This document shows, piece after piece, positions 11,750 through 31,700 of a stretch of DNA of 64,000 nt. The translations under genes and the position numbers were made by a program. The notes beneath the pieces are model-generated. The model had not been told where the DNA came from. It was given only the letters and a program-made list of their open reading frames with translations, and searched no databases. Source of the stretch: Limanda limanda (Eukaryota > Chordata > Actinopteri > Pleuronectiformes > Pleuronectidae). The first letter of the stretch is position 1. Every line of letters starts with the position of its first letter. The stretch lies in assembly GCF_963576545.1 (NCBI RefSeq), contig NC_083646.1, forward strand, positions 10,436,991 to 10,500,990, given 5' to 3'.

Positions 11750-12698
11750 ACATGTTCTGGAATCAAAGCTTTATTGCTGAATATTATATTAAACATTGCA
11801 GTCAGGATAGAAGTAGCCTGAAAACAATTATAGTGCAACAATTATTTTACAATACACAATATGGCATATAGCATTATTTTACAATGAAGCAAATTGTTTT
11901 ACAAGAGCGATATGAAAAAGAGCAGGAAATCATCCTCAACGATATTACAATTATATGTTCTTATCATCCAATGCAGGATTAATATCACCCACCCAAGCCC
12001 GAACACACAAACATCCTGTACACACACATACACACACCGTTATCATTACAGTAACAGTCCTGCTGGTTGTCAGTTCATTGTCCCGGCTGATAAATGATTA
12101 CTAAAAAATTAAATAAGATAGAGGTAAATAAAGAAACAAGCCATTATAGCACTTCTGACTACTGTTTGTTATCGGCAGCTTTCTCTTGAGAGCACTTTTG
12201 ATAAAAGCAGTGCTCTATTCAATGTCACTGAAATACTGTACCTTTAATTTACATAACCGTAGAGACTAACAGTTCAATCTACAATCTGTTGTTGTTAAAG
12301 AATATGAGAGGGCATGAAAAACATAACTAACTGTCCATACAGCTGGTTACTGAGTACAGAGGGAAGTCACTCATTCTTCTTCAAGAACAAATTTCAGATG
12401 GAGCCCAGTTCCCCAGATCAAGGCAATGAAGAAAATCCCGAACATTTAAAAATACAGTGACATGTCTGTAGTACTGCTGACTGGTTCTCTTCTCAGGTAC
12501 AGACTGCAATGTTTGATACAAGTCACTTAAACATACACAAGCACAGGATGATGCCTCTGGGACGGTGGATAATTCACAGTGTCTCCATTTCCCTCGAACT
12601 GTTACCACTCGGATTCCTCTCTGCTTCATTCAGTCACCCAAACATTTCCCTCCCAGCAAAACACATTCACACTCAATAAGCGCCCCCCTGGCTGGTTT
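11750..12698 (-). other. pex5: pex5 3' untranslated region
   Basis: Non-coding stretch between the pex5 stop codon (12699-12701) and the poly(A) signal. A short (CA)n-like patch occurs near 12017-12037. Confidence 0.55.
11770..11775 (-). terminator. polyadenylation signal AATAAA (pex5)
   Basis: Reads GCAATAAAGC on the - strand, a strong context, about 930 bases past the pex5 stop. The predicted 3' end is near 11750. Confidence 0.6.
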
Positions 12699-19346
<6,648 letters not shown>

Positions 19347-19382
19347 GGCAACACAAGGATGAGGCAAACCCAATCAGACCAC
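19347..19382 (-). other. pex5: 5'UTR part of the pex5 start exon
   Basis: An acceptor TTCTCAG|GTGGTC on the - strand lies 36 bases upstream of the ATG, so an upstream non-coding exon exists. Confidence 0.55.
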
Positions 19383-21144
19383 CTGAGAACTGAAGAGGTT
19401 GAATCGATGCATTATTCGTTTTTTGTGGAGTTTGTTTTGGACAATTGCACACGATTCAATCTCAATTCGAGAAAGTTAATGGAATCGTATTTTTAGCCAC
19501 TTCCCAGTCGCACTGAGGCACAGCACATGCATCACTTGGTTTTGTCTGATCCCTGTAGGGACTGACAGGTCAGAGGAGTTGAAAACCTCGAGGGGCGTCC
19601 ACACACGCACGGCACAGTTAGGCCCATGGCACATTACAAAATTCAAGCTTCATGCCTCCATCTGCTGTTTTCCATGTCATCCCCTGGCTTTGGATGAACC
19701 ATAAATAATGTGGATGTGATGGTTCGGCAGGCACAGATATTCACTGCACATTTCACCCGGCTCGTGCAGTAAGTTTAGCAGATTTTACCTCTTGATTTTA
19801 CTGTTCATACAGTAAGAAAAAGACAAGATTTAAAGCTAGATTATGATCTTGTTAAAACCATAATAACAGACTATAATTAGTGCCACAGAGGTCAGGTGCT
19901 GAAACTAAATACTTCTTTGGGACTGACTGAAATATGTACTACTTGACTGAAGATCAGAAACTGTAGTGAAATTAAAAGAAATAGTTTACTTTTCTTTGAT
20001 CAAATATTTTGCAAAGTATATCATTTGGCTAAAGTTCTTTTACACTTTGACTTTGTAAAAAGAAATCAAGGGTTTTGTATTAAAACCTGGTTAAACATCC
20101 AGACAAGGTACTGGACAAGTAGCCAGACGTTCTGGTGTCATACCAGGGCTAAAATGAAAGATAATAACATAATAATACAAAGCCTTCGTATCACAGCCTC
20201 AACTTTGACATCAGGTCCCATTTGTTTCCTCTTTGTCTGATGATCGCTCACTCACCTAATCCTCAGACAGCAAAGCAGTAAAAACAGGAAAACCTCCTTC
20301 AGAGACAGATTTAGAGCCTAAATTCAATCCCGGGAAATATTTTGTCCATGAGAAAACCATCCTGCTCGACTCACTGGCCCATATCCAGTCCCAGAGATGA
20401 ACAGATGACAGATCTGTTATGTATGCTGGCCTACTCAACTTCTCTAGCCCCCCCGGAGGGATTCGCGATGGTTACACTTTTCATAACGAGCTGTCAGGAA
20501 TAGAAATGTAACTCCCCGTCTACTCTCCATAGCAGGGTTCAGCTGAACATGAGAAGAAAAGGACCCACTAGTCTACAGGTGGACTCGGATAGATTTAAAG
20601 ATGTTTTATTCCCAAACAGCTGCTGAGTGATGATTAGGGTCAAATGTAAAGAGGATTAAACTAAGATATTAATACAGACAGTGTCACAGACTTCTTACAT
20701 GACTCAGTGCAGGAAGGTTGTGTTTGTGTCCTGCACACACACACACACGTTATATTTTGAAATACGGTTCATATAGACTTGCATGCAAAGACTCGTTGTC
20801 CTCCTCCTGGTGCAGACAGACTGGTTTGAAGTCAAACACTGTGGGACCAGTTCACTGTTGAACTGGGAACACCACAGCTCTGTTTGCCTGATGCTAACTG
20901 TAGCTCCACTCACAAACTGCAACATTAGCTCAGTCCACGTTGTTTCTCTCCACCCGCCGACATGTGGCTAATTAAAAAGCAAGTTTAAAAAGAGAGATGT
21001 GGTAATAATGAACGAGCAGTTTGTCTTTTCTCTGCAGCTCCAGCAGCTAGCAGAGGCTAACGGTGGCTAGCTCCAGCAGGGCCAGCAGGGCCAGTGCAGT
21101 GTGCGGCCACAGAGGCATGAAGACCCGGGTAGCACGGTGCTCAC

Positions 21145-21370
21145 CTCGCCTCACAGCCGACGGACCGACCCTCCTCTCCGGCTGACTTCAACCACCGTGT
21201 CGGGCCAGAAGCTGCCGGGAAAACGTGTCCAAGCTCCCGGGGAAACGTGCGAGTGCAGCCGCCGTGTGTAACCAGCGCGTCTCCTTTATTTACCTTCCTC
21301 CTCCATGACCCACAAAACACTCCACCACCGCCGATCCTCCGAGCGTAAGATGCGGAGGTTTCAGGATTCT
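21145..21370 (-). other. pex5: non-coding first exon and promoter region of pex5
   Basis: The stretch is GC- and CpG-rich compared with its surroundings and ends in a strong donor GCGAG|GTGAGC on the - strand at 21145. That suits a first exon spliced to the ATG exon about 1.8 kb away. The transcription start is approximate. Confidence 0.5.
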
Positions 21371-21399
21371 CCAACGGGGTTTACGTAAGAGCACGTCAG

Positions 21400-22319
21400 C
21401 TCGAGGGGGGAAAGGAACGGTGACCGACCTCAAGGGCTTTACGTAAAAAAAGCTATTGTTAAATGTGCTGTCTATGATTTGTATGAACAGAGGCAACAAA
21501 TTATATAAAATACTTTCACTTAAAATACAATAAAATTATATAAAATAAAATAAAATTGTACTAAGGTTAGTTTTTCATCTTCTTTTCTAATTCATTAATA
21601 TGAATAATATTTGTATATTACTTTAATTCCATGCATACTTTGTTCAAAGCTCGCTCAGAGCTTCATCTTTTTCACTGGCGTTATTACAATGACACTTCAA
21701 GTTGTATCATTTTTGTCATTTGTTACTATTTTACCGCTACAATGTTTTACTTTAACTTGTAATGGAGTATTTTTGATTATACAGGGGGTAGATTCTACTT
21801 AATAAACTATACTTTCACTACTGACTGTGTACTGTAATACTTGATTGTTATAATGCTGCATTAATATGCAGCATTTGACTTTTGACGCTGTTGGAGTTTG
21901 TCTTAATTACATTTTTATAGTGTTGTTTTGTTAAAACTATTCTGCTTCATGTAATATGTTTTGCCTTGTACGTAACAACTGGAAAGTAACTAGAAAGTAC
22001 TTTTTGATAAAAATAGAAGTATCACAATGAAATAAACTTTAAAGTACATATATCTTAGATTTATAGTCGAGTTATGATATTTTGTTACCCCAACTATTGG
22101 AGTCATATAAACAGTAGTAATATTATATGACTTCACTCAGTGTGAACTCTATTCTTCCAAGAAATCTTTCCCATGGAGACGTCATATAGTGTTTTTATTA
22201 TGAATTTGGTAATGTTTTCTGACAGTTCTCAATAACAATTAGTCAGCATATTCCATGTCATCATTGTATCAATAATTACAGGTAATGTTCCAATAGTAAC
22301 ATAGTAATAATATAAGTTA
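21400..22319. other. intergenic region between pex5 and clstn3
   Basis: AT-rich, non-coding, with no repeat or RNA gene recognised. The pex5 promoter lies at its left edge and the clstn3 3' end at its right. Confidence 0.5.
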
Positions 22320-22334
22320 TTAATCGATGCAATG

Positions 22335-22340
22335 TTTATT
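22335..22340 (-). terminator. polyadenylation signal AATAAA (clstn3)
   Basis: Hexamer on the - strand about 1.7 kb past the stop codon. Nearer signals may also be used. Confidence 0.4.
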
Positions 22341-22987
22341 CCTTCTTAACATCACACTCAAAAACAACAGGCTTTATTTACTGACAGGTTTAGCACTGCA
22401 CATTGATAGGCTACACAGACAGACAGCAAGAGACGCACAGGGGGGAGGGGCAGGTGAGGAGAAGCACACAGTTGTTCATTTGTTGAACCAAAAGATATCA
22501 GATGTGGAAAGTAAATAGAATTTCTTTTTAAAAGTTTCGGAATGTCATGTGAAAAAAATCACAGAGAGGTGGCAAAGATAAAATGAGTGAGACGTATTTA
22601 AGTATCACAACGATGTGCCCTCCTTTTTTTTGTGATTGAGATATTGACAAATTCTTAAATTACAACAATATTACACACAAATTAAGAGACACTCATCAAG
22701 CCAGGGATTTTCATCCTTATCACTACTACTATTATTATTATTACACGGGTTTTCTGATGCTGTAAAGGTGACGACTCAAATAAAGTGAAAAAAGAAACAG
22801 ACAATCATAATCTGCTCCCTCTCAGAGTGTGCAGAAGAACAGAAAGAGTGGCTGCAATAATAATAGTAATAACAATAATATTGTATTATTCATCACTGTA
22901 TGTACAGAAAAATTTATTACAATCAATACAATCAAAACTGCCCAAGCTGAGCTGACATTCTGGAGACAGCAGGGGTAGCGTTATGGA

Positions 22988-23014
22988 GTGTGTGCATGTG
23001 TGTGTGTGTGTGTG
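22988..23014. repeat. (TG)n microsatellite
   Basis: TG dinucleotide tract inside the presumed clstn3 3'UTR. Confidence 0.85.
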
Positions 23015-24054
23015 TTTGCACGTGTTGTGTTGCAGTTATTGAAAGAGCAGTGTGCAGTGAGTGAAACAGTTCAGTGAGTCATTTAGAGACATTCCAGTGG
23101 TCACTAGGAGACAGGGGGGTCAGAGGTCATGTTACACCATAGTCATTTAGTGGCACAAGTTGAAACTTTGCAAAGTGAAACCAGAATCCGTACAGACAAC
23201 AACGCCGTGGACTCAACACCAAGACGATGCTATTCAGGGTGGTTTGAATATTGCAAGAGAACCAACTTGTGCCGAGGGCGAGGTTTATTAGCTCATATAC
23301 CTCAAATATTATCATCAGCCCCAGATAAAGTATATAGTTACGACCTGGAGCACTGAAGATGTCACAATATTGAAAGTAAAATACCTGCAAAGCGTATCAT
23401 CTTTTCATATTTTCTGAAGTTGGAGAGTGATGGTAATGTGTGACCTCACTGTCTTCACTCTGCGGGTGAAGGAATGTGTCGAGAGAGGACACAAAAGAGG
23501 GAGAGAAGAGCTTGTGCACAGACTTCTGGAGTCAGTCTAACGAGGGAGCGAGGCGACGAGTCGGGATCAAGGCTTGTGTCGTTGTCTACAGATCTACTCA
23601 AGGCCTGCATGTTGTGGAGTTGTAAAGAGTCCATTCTGTGTTCTATAGCAAAGACAGAATACAATCGGTTTTTTTTTCTTCTTCCAAACAAACGAACAAA
23701 GAAACCTCATTCAGCCGGTGTAACACTAAACATCACATGACCGTCGTGGGATTCGGAACTGGGGCACCACGTACAATTTGGTGGGGTTTGCTCAGGCGGT
23801 TAAATTACATTAACTGTATACATTGTGCCATTGAACATTTAGGTGAAGAACAACAGCCTGTTGTTGGCTATAGGTCACATATGGTGTCGAGTGTCAAGAG
23901 TATTACAGTGACTGTGTTGTGCGTCGTGTTTGTAAGCATACATTCCTTATACTAGTGGTGTCAGCAGTCGTTGATATTAAAAGTATGTGTGTGTGTGAGA
24001 CTGGTGAGCCGGTTTGTGGTTTCCATGAGAACTGGTGTAGATATACATTGTGGC

Positions 24055-27000
24055 TCAGTAGCGACGGGCGGTGCCGTCTCTCCCCTCTTTCTTGATGATG
24101 ATTCGCTGGTCGTCGCTGGCGTCGTCAGGTGACTCCGCCCCCTCCTCTTCCTCCTCCACCTCCCCTTCGTTGTCGGTGCAGATTCCCATGCGAGACTCGT
24201 AGGTCTGTGGAAAAAAGAAAAGACCAACGTGTGGATGAAAACAAGAGCCGAGCAGGAATCATCAGTCAACTATCAATTACTGATCTGGATCTTACCTCCA
24301 TCGGGTTGACGATGATGGTGAGGGCAGAGTCGTCCCATTGGCTGCTACCTTCCTTAGCCCCGCCCCTGGCGCCTTCACCACGCCGATGGATGGAGCGAAT
24401 TCGGAAAACGCCCAGGATTACCATGACAACCAGGAAACCCACGCACACCATTATGATGACGGTAGCTGCTCCTGGTACAACTGTGAATAACGTATAGAGA
24501 TAATTATACATTGAAAATAAACCACATTTAAAAGACATTTTTTTAATAAATGAACAATGTGTGTATCCAAAGACGTTCTACTATTATATATATTATTATC
24601 CCAAAACTAATCCATAACATAAAAAATAATCCACACTGTTGCTCTGGGCCACACATTCTATCATTACAGTGAAAACTGCACCTTTACACATCCCCCTCAT
24701 TTTACAAATGCTCACTGGAACGTGAACTAATCCATGATTTGAAAATAGAACCCACTGATGCACCATTTATCTATTTTTGTAGAATTGAAGTAAATATTTC
24801 TCATCACTATTTAAAGCGTTATGTTTGAGTGGGAAAAAATGGGCTTCAGGCTTAGTACCAAAGAAAATTAAGTTTTCGCAAAATGCTTCTAAATTTAAAG
24901 TGTCTTTAATACAACCACACCTTTTGGTCTCCGCATAATGTATTAATTGAAAGCCTGTAGGTTAATAAGAATCTCTTTTTCCCCACTTTGGATACAAAAG
25001 TATAAAAACTGACCATTTCCCTAAAGGCAGAATTTAAATTCTAGGCTGTTAAGTCTGTGTGGGCACCACCATGACTCAACCTGATCATTTTATCATCCTG
25101 AAGTGATTGCAGAGCTGAAACACCAGGCGTCTGCTACGCTGTGCACACACTGTTTGTTCAAATTCAGAATTTAATCTTGTAATTGCTTTTAGAGCTCTGC
25201 ATGGTCAGACAACTGCACCAACATTAAACAATCTGCTGCCGCCTGGAGGGTGTCTGGGGTCGTTTGATAAGGATCTGTTAGTTCCTTTCTCCTGGATTAA
25301 AACTAAAGATAACTGTTTCTTTAAAGTGAATCCGAGACTTTGGAACCCTCACCCTTTAGATGTAAGATTTGTGAACACAATGGAAACCTTTCTTTTGTCT
25401 TTTATTTGAAGCATTTTGTGGCATCTGTTCCAGAAAGGAGCTGAATGAATAAGTGTTTTTTCATTGAGCGCCAGTAAGAGGGAAATGTCACCTGAGTTGC
25501 GGTGTGGATTGGGAAGGGTGTGTCCACTCAGCTCCCCAGCATGGTGGGACGGATGAAGAAACTGCTGCTGGGAGGCCAGCAGGTGGGACGGGTGGTACAG
25601 ACTGTCCAGAGAGTGGAGGAAGTTCACCTGAGGAGGGAAGGAGGAGAACTATGTTTGAAGTTCTTGTACAAAACACATCTTTTTCCTCACACTGTCCACT
25701 GCAGCAGCATACACAACATATACTACCAACACAAAACACTTTATTAGACACAGGAGAAAAAGAAACACTTAAAAGGCATCTGCTGTCTCAACCAGCTGCT
25801 GTTGTGTGAGTTATGTTTTCCCTCACCTCCAGAGTCAACTCGTTGCTGGTGTATCTTCCATTCATCTCGGAGCAGGACAGGCGGAACCGCCTCTCAAAGC
25901 GGGCTGAGCCTTTGGCCAGTCGGTAGCGGACCGAGCGAAGGACGTCCTCGTACACAGAGATGGATTCGGCACCTGAGAGAAGTGAAGGACAAAAGGAGAG
26001 GAGCATAAAAAGAAGACAGGGAGTCGATACTGAGACGATAAGGAGGAGGAGAGAAAAGTGGTCTGCAGCTGCTTATTGACAGCTGGGGGAGGCTTTCATT
26101 GGATGGATGACTTTAACTTTTAAGGTCATTATGACTATTACATCGAATTTCAAAGAAGTAAATGAAAAAGTTTGGAAGGCCCTGAAAAATTATTTTATAG
26201 ATTTTTATAAAAACCAGGTTTGGGATTATTTCAAGTTAGTGTTTTATGTATCTTTTGTTTTCTTTTTTAATATCTTTTAAAGATAGAATTTTGCCTTACC
26301 TGTGATGGCAATATAAGCTGTGGTATTGATGATTTCCAGTCCCCTCTCTCGCACCACATCCATGTCCACCAGAAGCTCCTCCCTCTCTGGGTTGAGCTCC
26401 TCCCCCAGTGGTTGCACCTCACAGCCGTCCAAGGTGTGAGCCACAGCGTCGGACATCAGAGCTGAGAGTCGACGGATATGGAGGAAGACAAAAGACAACG
26501 TCATTCAGAATGCACCGTGGCTCTTCTGGAATCCGTTAATTTCTATAAATATAAAAAATATCCTCGTACGATTCATGACTGACTGACCTCCACCCTCCAT
26601 CCCCTGTGCAGCCGTGTTGACAGCGTGCGACAGGGAGCAGACGATGCGGAGCTCTGGGAACAGTGGGACACCGCGGGGGGCCTCGAACTCAGGGGCAGGA
26701 CGAGCCAGATGAGGGCCGACGCCAGACAGAGAGATCTGCGGGGCGTCGGGCTGGAGGACCACCAGGTATCCCTCCAGCTGTTTGAGCGACAGGCAGCTCT
26801 CCTCGTTGAAACATCTGGCAGGCAGAGAGGAAGAGAGTGCTGGAGTGAATGTCAATGGAACAAGTGGCAGCACTACAGCATCATTAGATAACCTGACTGT
26901 CTATCACAAGCCGGTGTTTTAATCTATGGAGCTCAGTCACATTGGTCTTGAACTGAAATAACTCTTCAGTAATTTGCAGGGGTGTTTTAACATGGTAGGC

Positions 27001-28671
27001 AAAGAAGCCAATTGCCTAGGGCACAAGACAATGGCTAAATACGTTTTTCCACAAGTAGGACGATTCTGTGAGGACCACCTTAAATCAAATGATTGTCTTC
27101 ATACAGGACACTGCAACGACACCATGGTCAGAAACCCCCCCATGCTATTAACTTTCTGCCAAAGGCATGGCGATTGTTTGTTAGAAGACCAGAACGTCTA
27201 AATGCTTGTGTGCACACGTGGTGTATAATTTTGGCCCCTTGAAACACTCCTTATTATTGGATGGATCGTTATGAGGAGAAATTCTTCAGATAATAATTAA
27301 CGGCACACCAAGGGGACAATGCCAGGCAGCGGAAACAACAGGCAGCCAAACCCATGAGGGATTGTTGAAGTAAAACAGAGAACAGACCGGTATAAAACCA
27401 GGAGGACACAAAGAGGGAGTGTGCGAGACAGACATATAGGGTGAGTCTATAGGTGAACCATCAGGTCAACATCAGTTTTTCTTGACGCATTGCCATGACA
27501 ATCCAGGATATACATGAACAACACTCTCAGGGTGAATTACAACTTCGGTCACTGTGATCATGTGACTCAACTCAAAACACCAAGAGCTTGGCTGCAGACT
27601 CTTCTTAATTTAGCATCAATGCGACCGAGGGATGTTGCTAAAGATGGCCCAGGGATCCGCTACAAAAAGGTCAAAATCCAGTCCAGAGTTTTCACGATCC
27701 ACTTCCCTAATTCCACCGGGACTGCGGCAAACTTTTGTCTGTTGTGACAAATGTCAAACCGTAGTAGCCATGCTGTTACAAAACTGAATTTTCCTGCCAA
27801 AAAAAGGAGAGCGAATCAGATTGATGACAGGCTGCTTACATATACTTATTCATCTGCACTATAACTCAGCGTCATATTTGAAAGGGGATTAAGCTGAGCG
27901 ACAGAGTGCATTTGTGTGTGTGTGTGTGTTTGTGACACATTTCCACTATCAGAGTGAGCAGCTGCTTATATCGTCCTCTCCAGAAGGGCCTGCTGTTCAG
28001 CCATCTGGGTAACTCCTGGCCTCAAATCAGTCTAATCTTTACACACGCAATAAAAGATGCTGAAGAAAAAAAGAGGGGGAAAAAACCTCTGGTGCACTTG
28101 AGCAGAGACCAAGAGAAAAAAAAAATCGGTCTTTGACCTTGAATCACTGCAATCTTACAAACAGTCGGTAGGGGAAAAAAGCAGCTTAATCACTTTAATC
28201 TTATAAACAAGTGACAAAAACAACTGTCCCCAAAGACAGTGATAACAAGATGTGCACAGTCTGATGCCATCCAACTGGTCAGCAAGCTGCTGGTATTAGA
28301 ACAACACAATGTACCACATATGTACGCCATGGACTGTTCTTCCCAAGGTGAATGAATATTTCATCAGCTAAAAGTGACTGCTAAAGCCAGCGAGCCGGTT
28401 CACAGTTGTTAAGCATGACTGAGCACTGACCCGGAAACAGAGTTAGTGCGCTTTTTATTTCACGGCCCGGTGATTCGGTGCGATGATGCACAGGGAAGCA
28501 GCATGGGATAGTTGTCAGGGTCCGTGCAGGAGCTGAACAGTTGTGTGTTAGTCATAGCCACCCACCACATTAAAGGTAACAATCTAAGATACAGACTGGG
28601 TTTAATCCTACAAAGACAACAGCTAAACACGTCCAACCATCCATTATCTATACCGCTCATCCTGTAAGGGT

Positions 28672-28705
<34 letters not shown>

Positions 28706-31700
28706 TGTGTGCTTGAGACAATCCCAGCGGAATTGGGCGAGAAGCGCGGTACGTCCTGGACATTTAGAGACGAAAATGCATTAACGGTCATATTCACCTT
28801 AGAGTCTCCAATCAACCTAACCGTGCTAAAAACATGCAAATGATAACAAAGTATGGTTCTACACTCATTGCACTACACCATAGACTGCGTTTAAGATGGA
28901 CGGCATGCCAGCTCTGCAAAAGTGGAGCTGAAACGTCTTGATCGCCACCTGGTGGCTGGCTGCAGTAGAGATAAAACCCTGCCTCCTCCATGTAAATAAA
29001 AGGGACATGAACCAAACTAAAAGGATCACGTTAAAGAGGATTTCTTTCATCTACAGTTGTCCTTATCACACTGATGTTTGTTCATGTAATCATGTGTCTG
29101 ATAAGTTTGGTTTCGATTGGTAATTTGATGCTATAGAAATAGGGTGGAACGTCATGAGCAAACACGTGTCCCAGTGGGACTTTGACGGCTCCATCCCATA
29201 ATCACTACTGCACAGAATCTGACAGTAAAATGCTCAAGTTGACGCTGTTAGTATCCAGGATGGATGGAGACGTGTCATCCATTTTGAAATACTGACAATG
29301 CTCTAAAGGGAACGAGCAGTGAAACAGTCACTTCATCCTTTAACAACTTCAGTTCCTGTAAAACCAGGCTAACGGAATTCGGTGCCTGCAGTTTATTCTA
29401 TTGAAGCCAAAGTTTCTTGGTTTGTGAAAGTACAAAGAGATAAGACATTCCCTGTTATCTCTCGCTTTGACACATTCTCCATACAATCATTTTTCTTTCA
29501 GGCCACACCAGTCCTTATCACAGCCGAGGCACAAGGTCCATGTTTGATGAGTTCAATGTCAAAGACGTCAGCAGCAGCAGAGACCGGAGAGTGATTCTTC
29601 ATCTGTCAACTGCAAACTGCTGCAGGACGACTGCCAGGCGCACAGAAGACTGTCTGATGTAACATCTGTGATGCTGAGAATGTTTCCGTTTAGCTTGTGT
29701 GGTGTCGCCGTGGTTGCATCATCGTCTTCTACTGATGAAGTTCATCTCGAGGATTTTACAGGATTACTTGATATGAATAAATTGTAGGAAATTTAAATAC
29801 TAATTTATGCTTTGGTTGCAGTCTTGGGTTTGCATTTTCATTATCTACAGACGGTGGTGAATCAGTAACTCCACCTCCTGTATGATTATTGATTTTTATC
29901 TGTGTGGTTGTTGAAAAGAGCCCTTATCCATCTGTGTGCATGTGTGTGCTTGTGTGTGTGTTTGTGTGTGTTTGTGCGTGTGTGTGCGTGTGTGTATGTG
30001 TACCTGAGTGAGGTGCTCAGTTTGAGGGGTCGGACTCCAGGGGTGGCGAAGCGGAGAGAGTTTCTGTAGGTGACCTGCTGCACGGCCCGGTTAAAGCTCT
30101 CGATGTCGTCTCCTTCCAGCACCAACACCGACTGACTGGGGTTCACGTGAACCTGCAAGGTCAAAGTTCACACGTTCATTTGCACATTCAGACTTTATGT
30201 CCTTAAATCCAGTTCAACAAACAAAAGGTAAGGAAATAATGGTATTAAGAGACTTTTCAACATCTCGTACACACAGTATTGACATGATCAGATGAACAAT
30301 ACAGAACAGAAATGGATTTTAAAAAGTATCTCAAACACACACATATCTGATCACAGAAAACACCAGCAATAGTTTAAAAAAACACAATGGCCAACAATAC
30401 CCCATAAACACAGAGTATGTAAACAAGACTAAACTTGCAAAAACAAGTGAAACCAGGAAGTGTGATGAATACATTAAACACAAAGGAAATGGTTTCAGCC
30501 CTTCTGGCAAAACTGTCATGTGCTTGATATCCAACAGGTTCTTAAAAAAAAAATCCCACTCGACAGCTCATCCATAAACATGGCAGAGTTTGCCTCAAGT
30601 TAGAGATGATCCGACAGTAAAGTAAAAATACATAAAAAAAACTATTACCATAAAGCTACTTACTGAACAGGGAACAAGTGAAGGTGTGTTTAATGATAAT
30701 GTTACCAGTTGACATTTGAAGAGTAAAGAATTTATTGCACTGACAAACGATTCAATTACTTTATTTAGCTTTAATAATTAATGGGATATTTTCTTTGTTA
30801 ACAGTATTTCTAAAAGCCGGTTGTTATGTCATGTACTTTGAATTTGCAGTCATTACCATTGTCAAAGTGATAATTATTTTGTTATCAGGATTGTGCAAAA
30901 ACTACTGAACTGATTTCCATAAAACTATACACTCTACTGGGTGTAATTCTGGTTCTGGTCTTAGATGTGAGTGTATATTAAACATCTAGGATATGTGTAT
31001 ATATTGGGGATTTGTGTTAATTCCAGATGTAAACTGGATCTTCTGAGCATCCTCTCTTTACTGTGGTATAGTCCATCTCTCTGAGGTGTGTTACCTTCAT
31101 GCCAGAGCCCAGAGTCTCCAGGTCTCCAAAGTCCAGCCCCTCCCTGCAGGCGTACAGACACTCCACCACGCTGTGAGGCTCCACGCTGCCAGGACGCACC
31201 GTCACCCCCGACAACAGGCCGTGGTAACCGCCCACATACTTCACTAAACACCAGAGAAAATCAAGTGATAATCCAATTCACAGATGATGAAGCAACACCG
31301 CCATGCCAACAAGAGAGTGAAAACAAGGAGGTCACCTGAGTCTTTCCCCTCTGGGATGGTGTTGTTCAGTATTTCCTTCTGCTTCTCCTCGAGCTCTGCA
31401 GAGGGAATAACAAACAGAAGAGAAAACACAATGAGAGAGGCACTTAAATGGGCAATAAGGTAGTAACAGGAAGTGAGAGGAAGAGTGGAGGTGTCAGAGA
31501 TTGACAGGCAGAGTGAAAAATAAAAAGTCATAAATAAAGTTAGCAGGCTTGAGTGAGACAATAAAGACAAAGGAGCTGCAGACGATAGTTTAAAAATGCA
31601 CCAACTCCTCATTATCGAGTAGCAGCTGCTGCCATGCAGGCAGCGAGGAGACTTCCACTGTGGATGTGAGAGCGTGAACGCATGTATTTGTGCGTGTGTG

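Larger units (their letters stand above)
22320..24054 (-). other. clstn3: clstn3 3' untranslated region
   Basis: Non-coding stretch between the clstn3 stop (24055-24057) and an AATAAA on the - strand at 22335-22340. Such a long UTR is usual for neuronal genes. It holds a (TG)n tract near 22988-23014 and triplet ATT/AAT tracts near 22730 and 22860. Confidence 0.5.
26815..30003 (-). other. clstn3: large clstn3 intron with repeats
   Basis: A 3.2-kb intron between coding exons 30004-30152 and 26588-26814. It holds TG tracts at 27910-27931, 28672-28711 and 29932-30002 and a MITE-like repeat at 28879-29285. Nothing else is recognised. Confidence 0.7.

Noticed and set aside
26974..27747. Open frames of 75-77 residues in the large clstn3 intron
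   Set aside because: No similarity to known proteins and no paired splice sites. Treated as intron noise.
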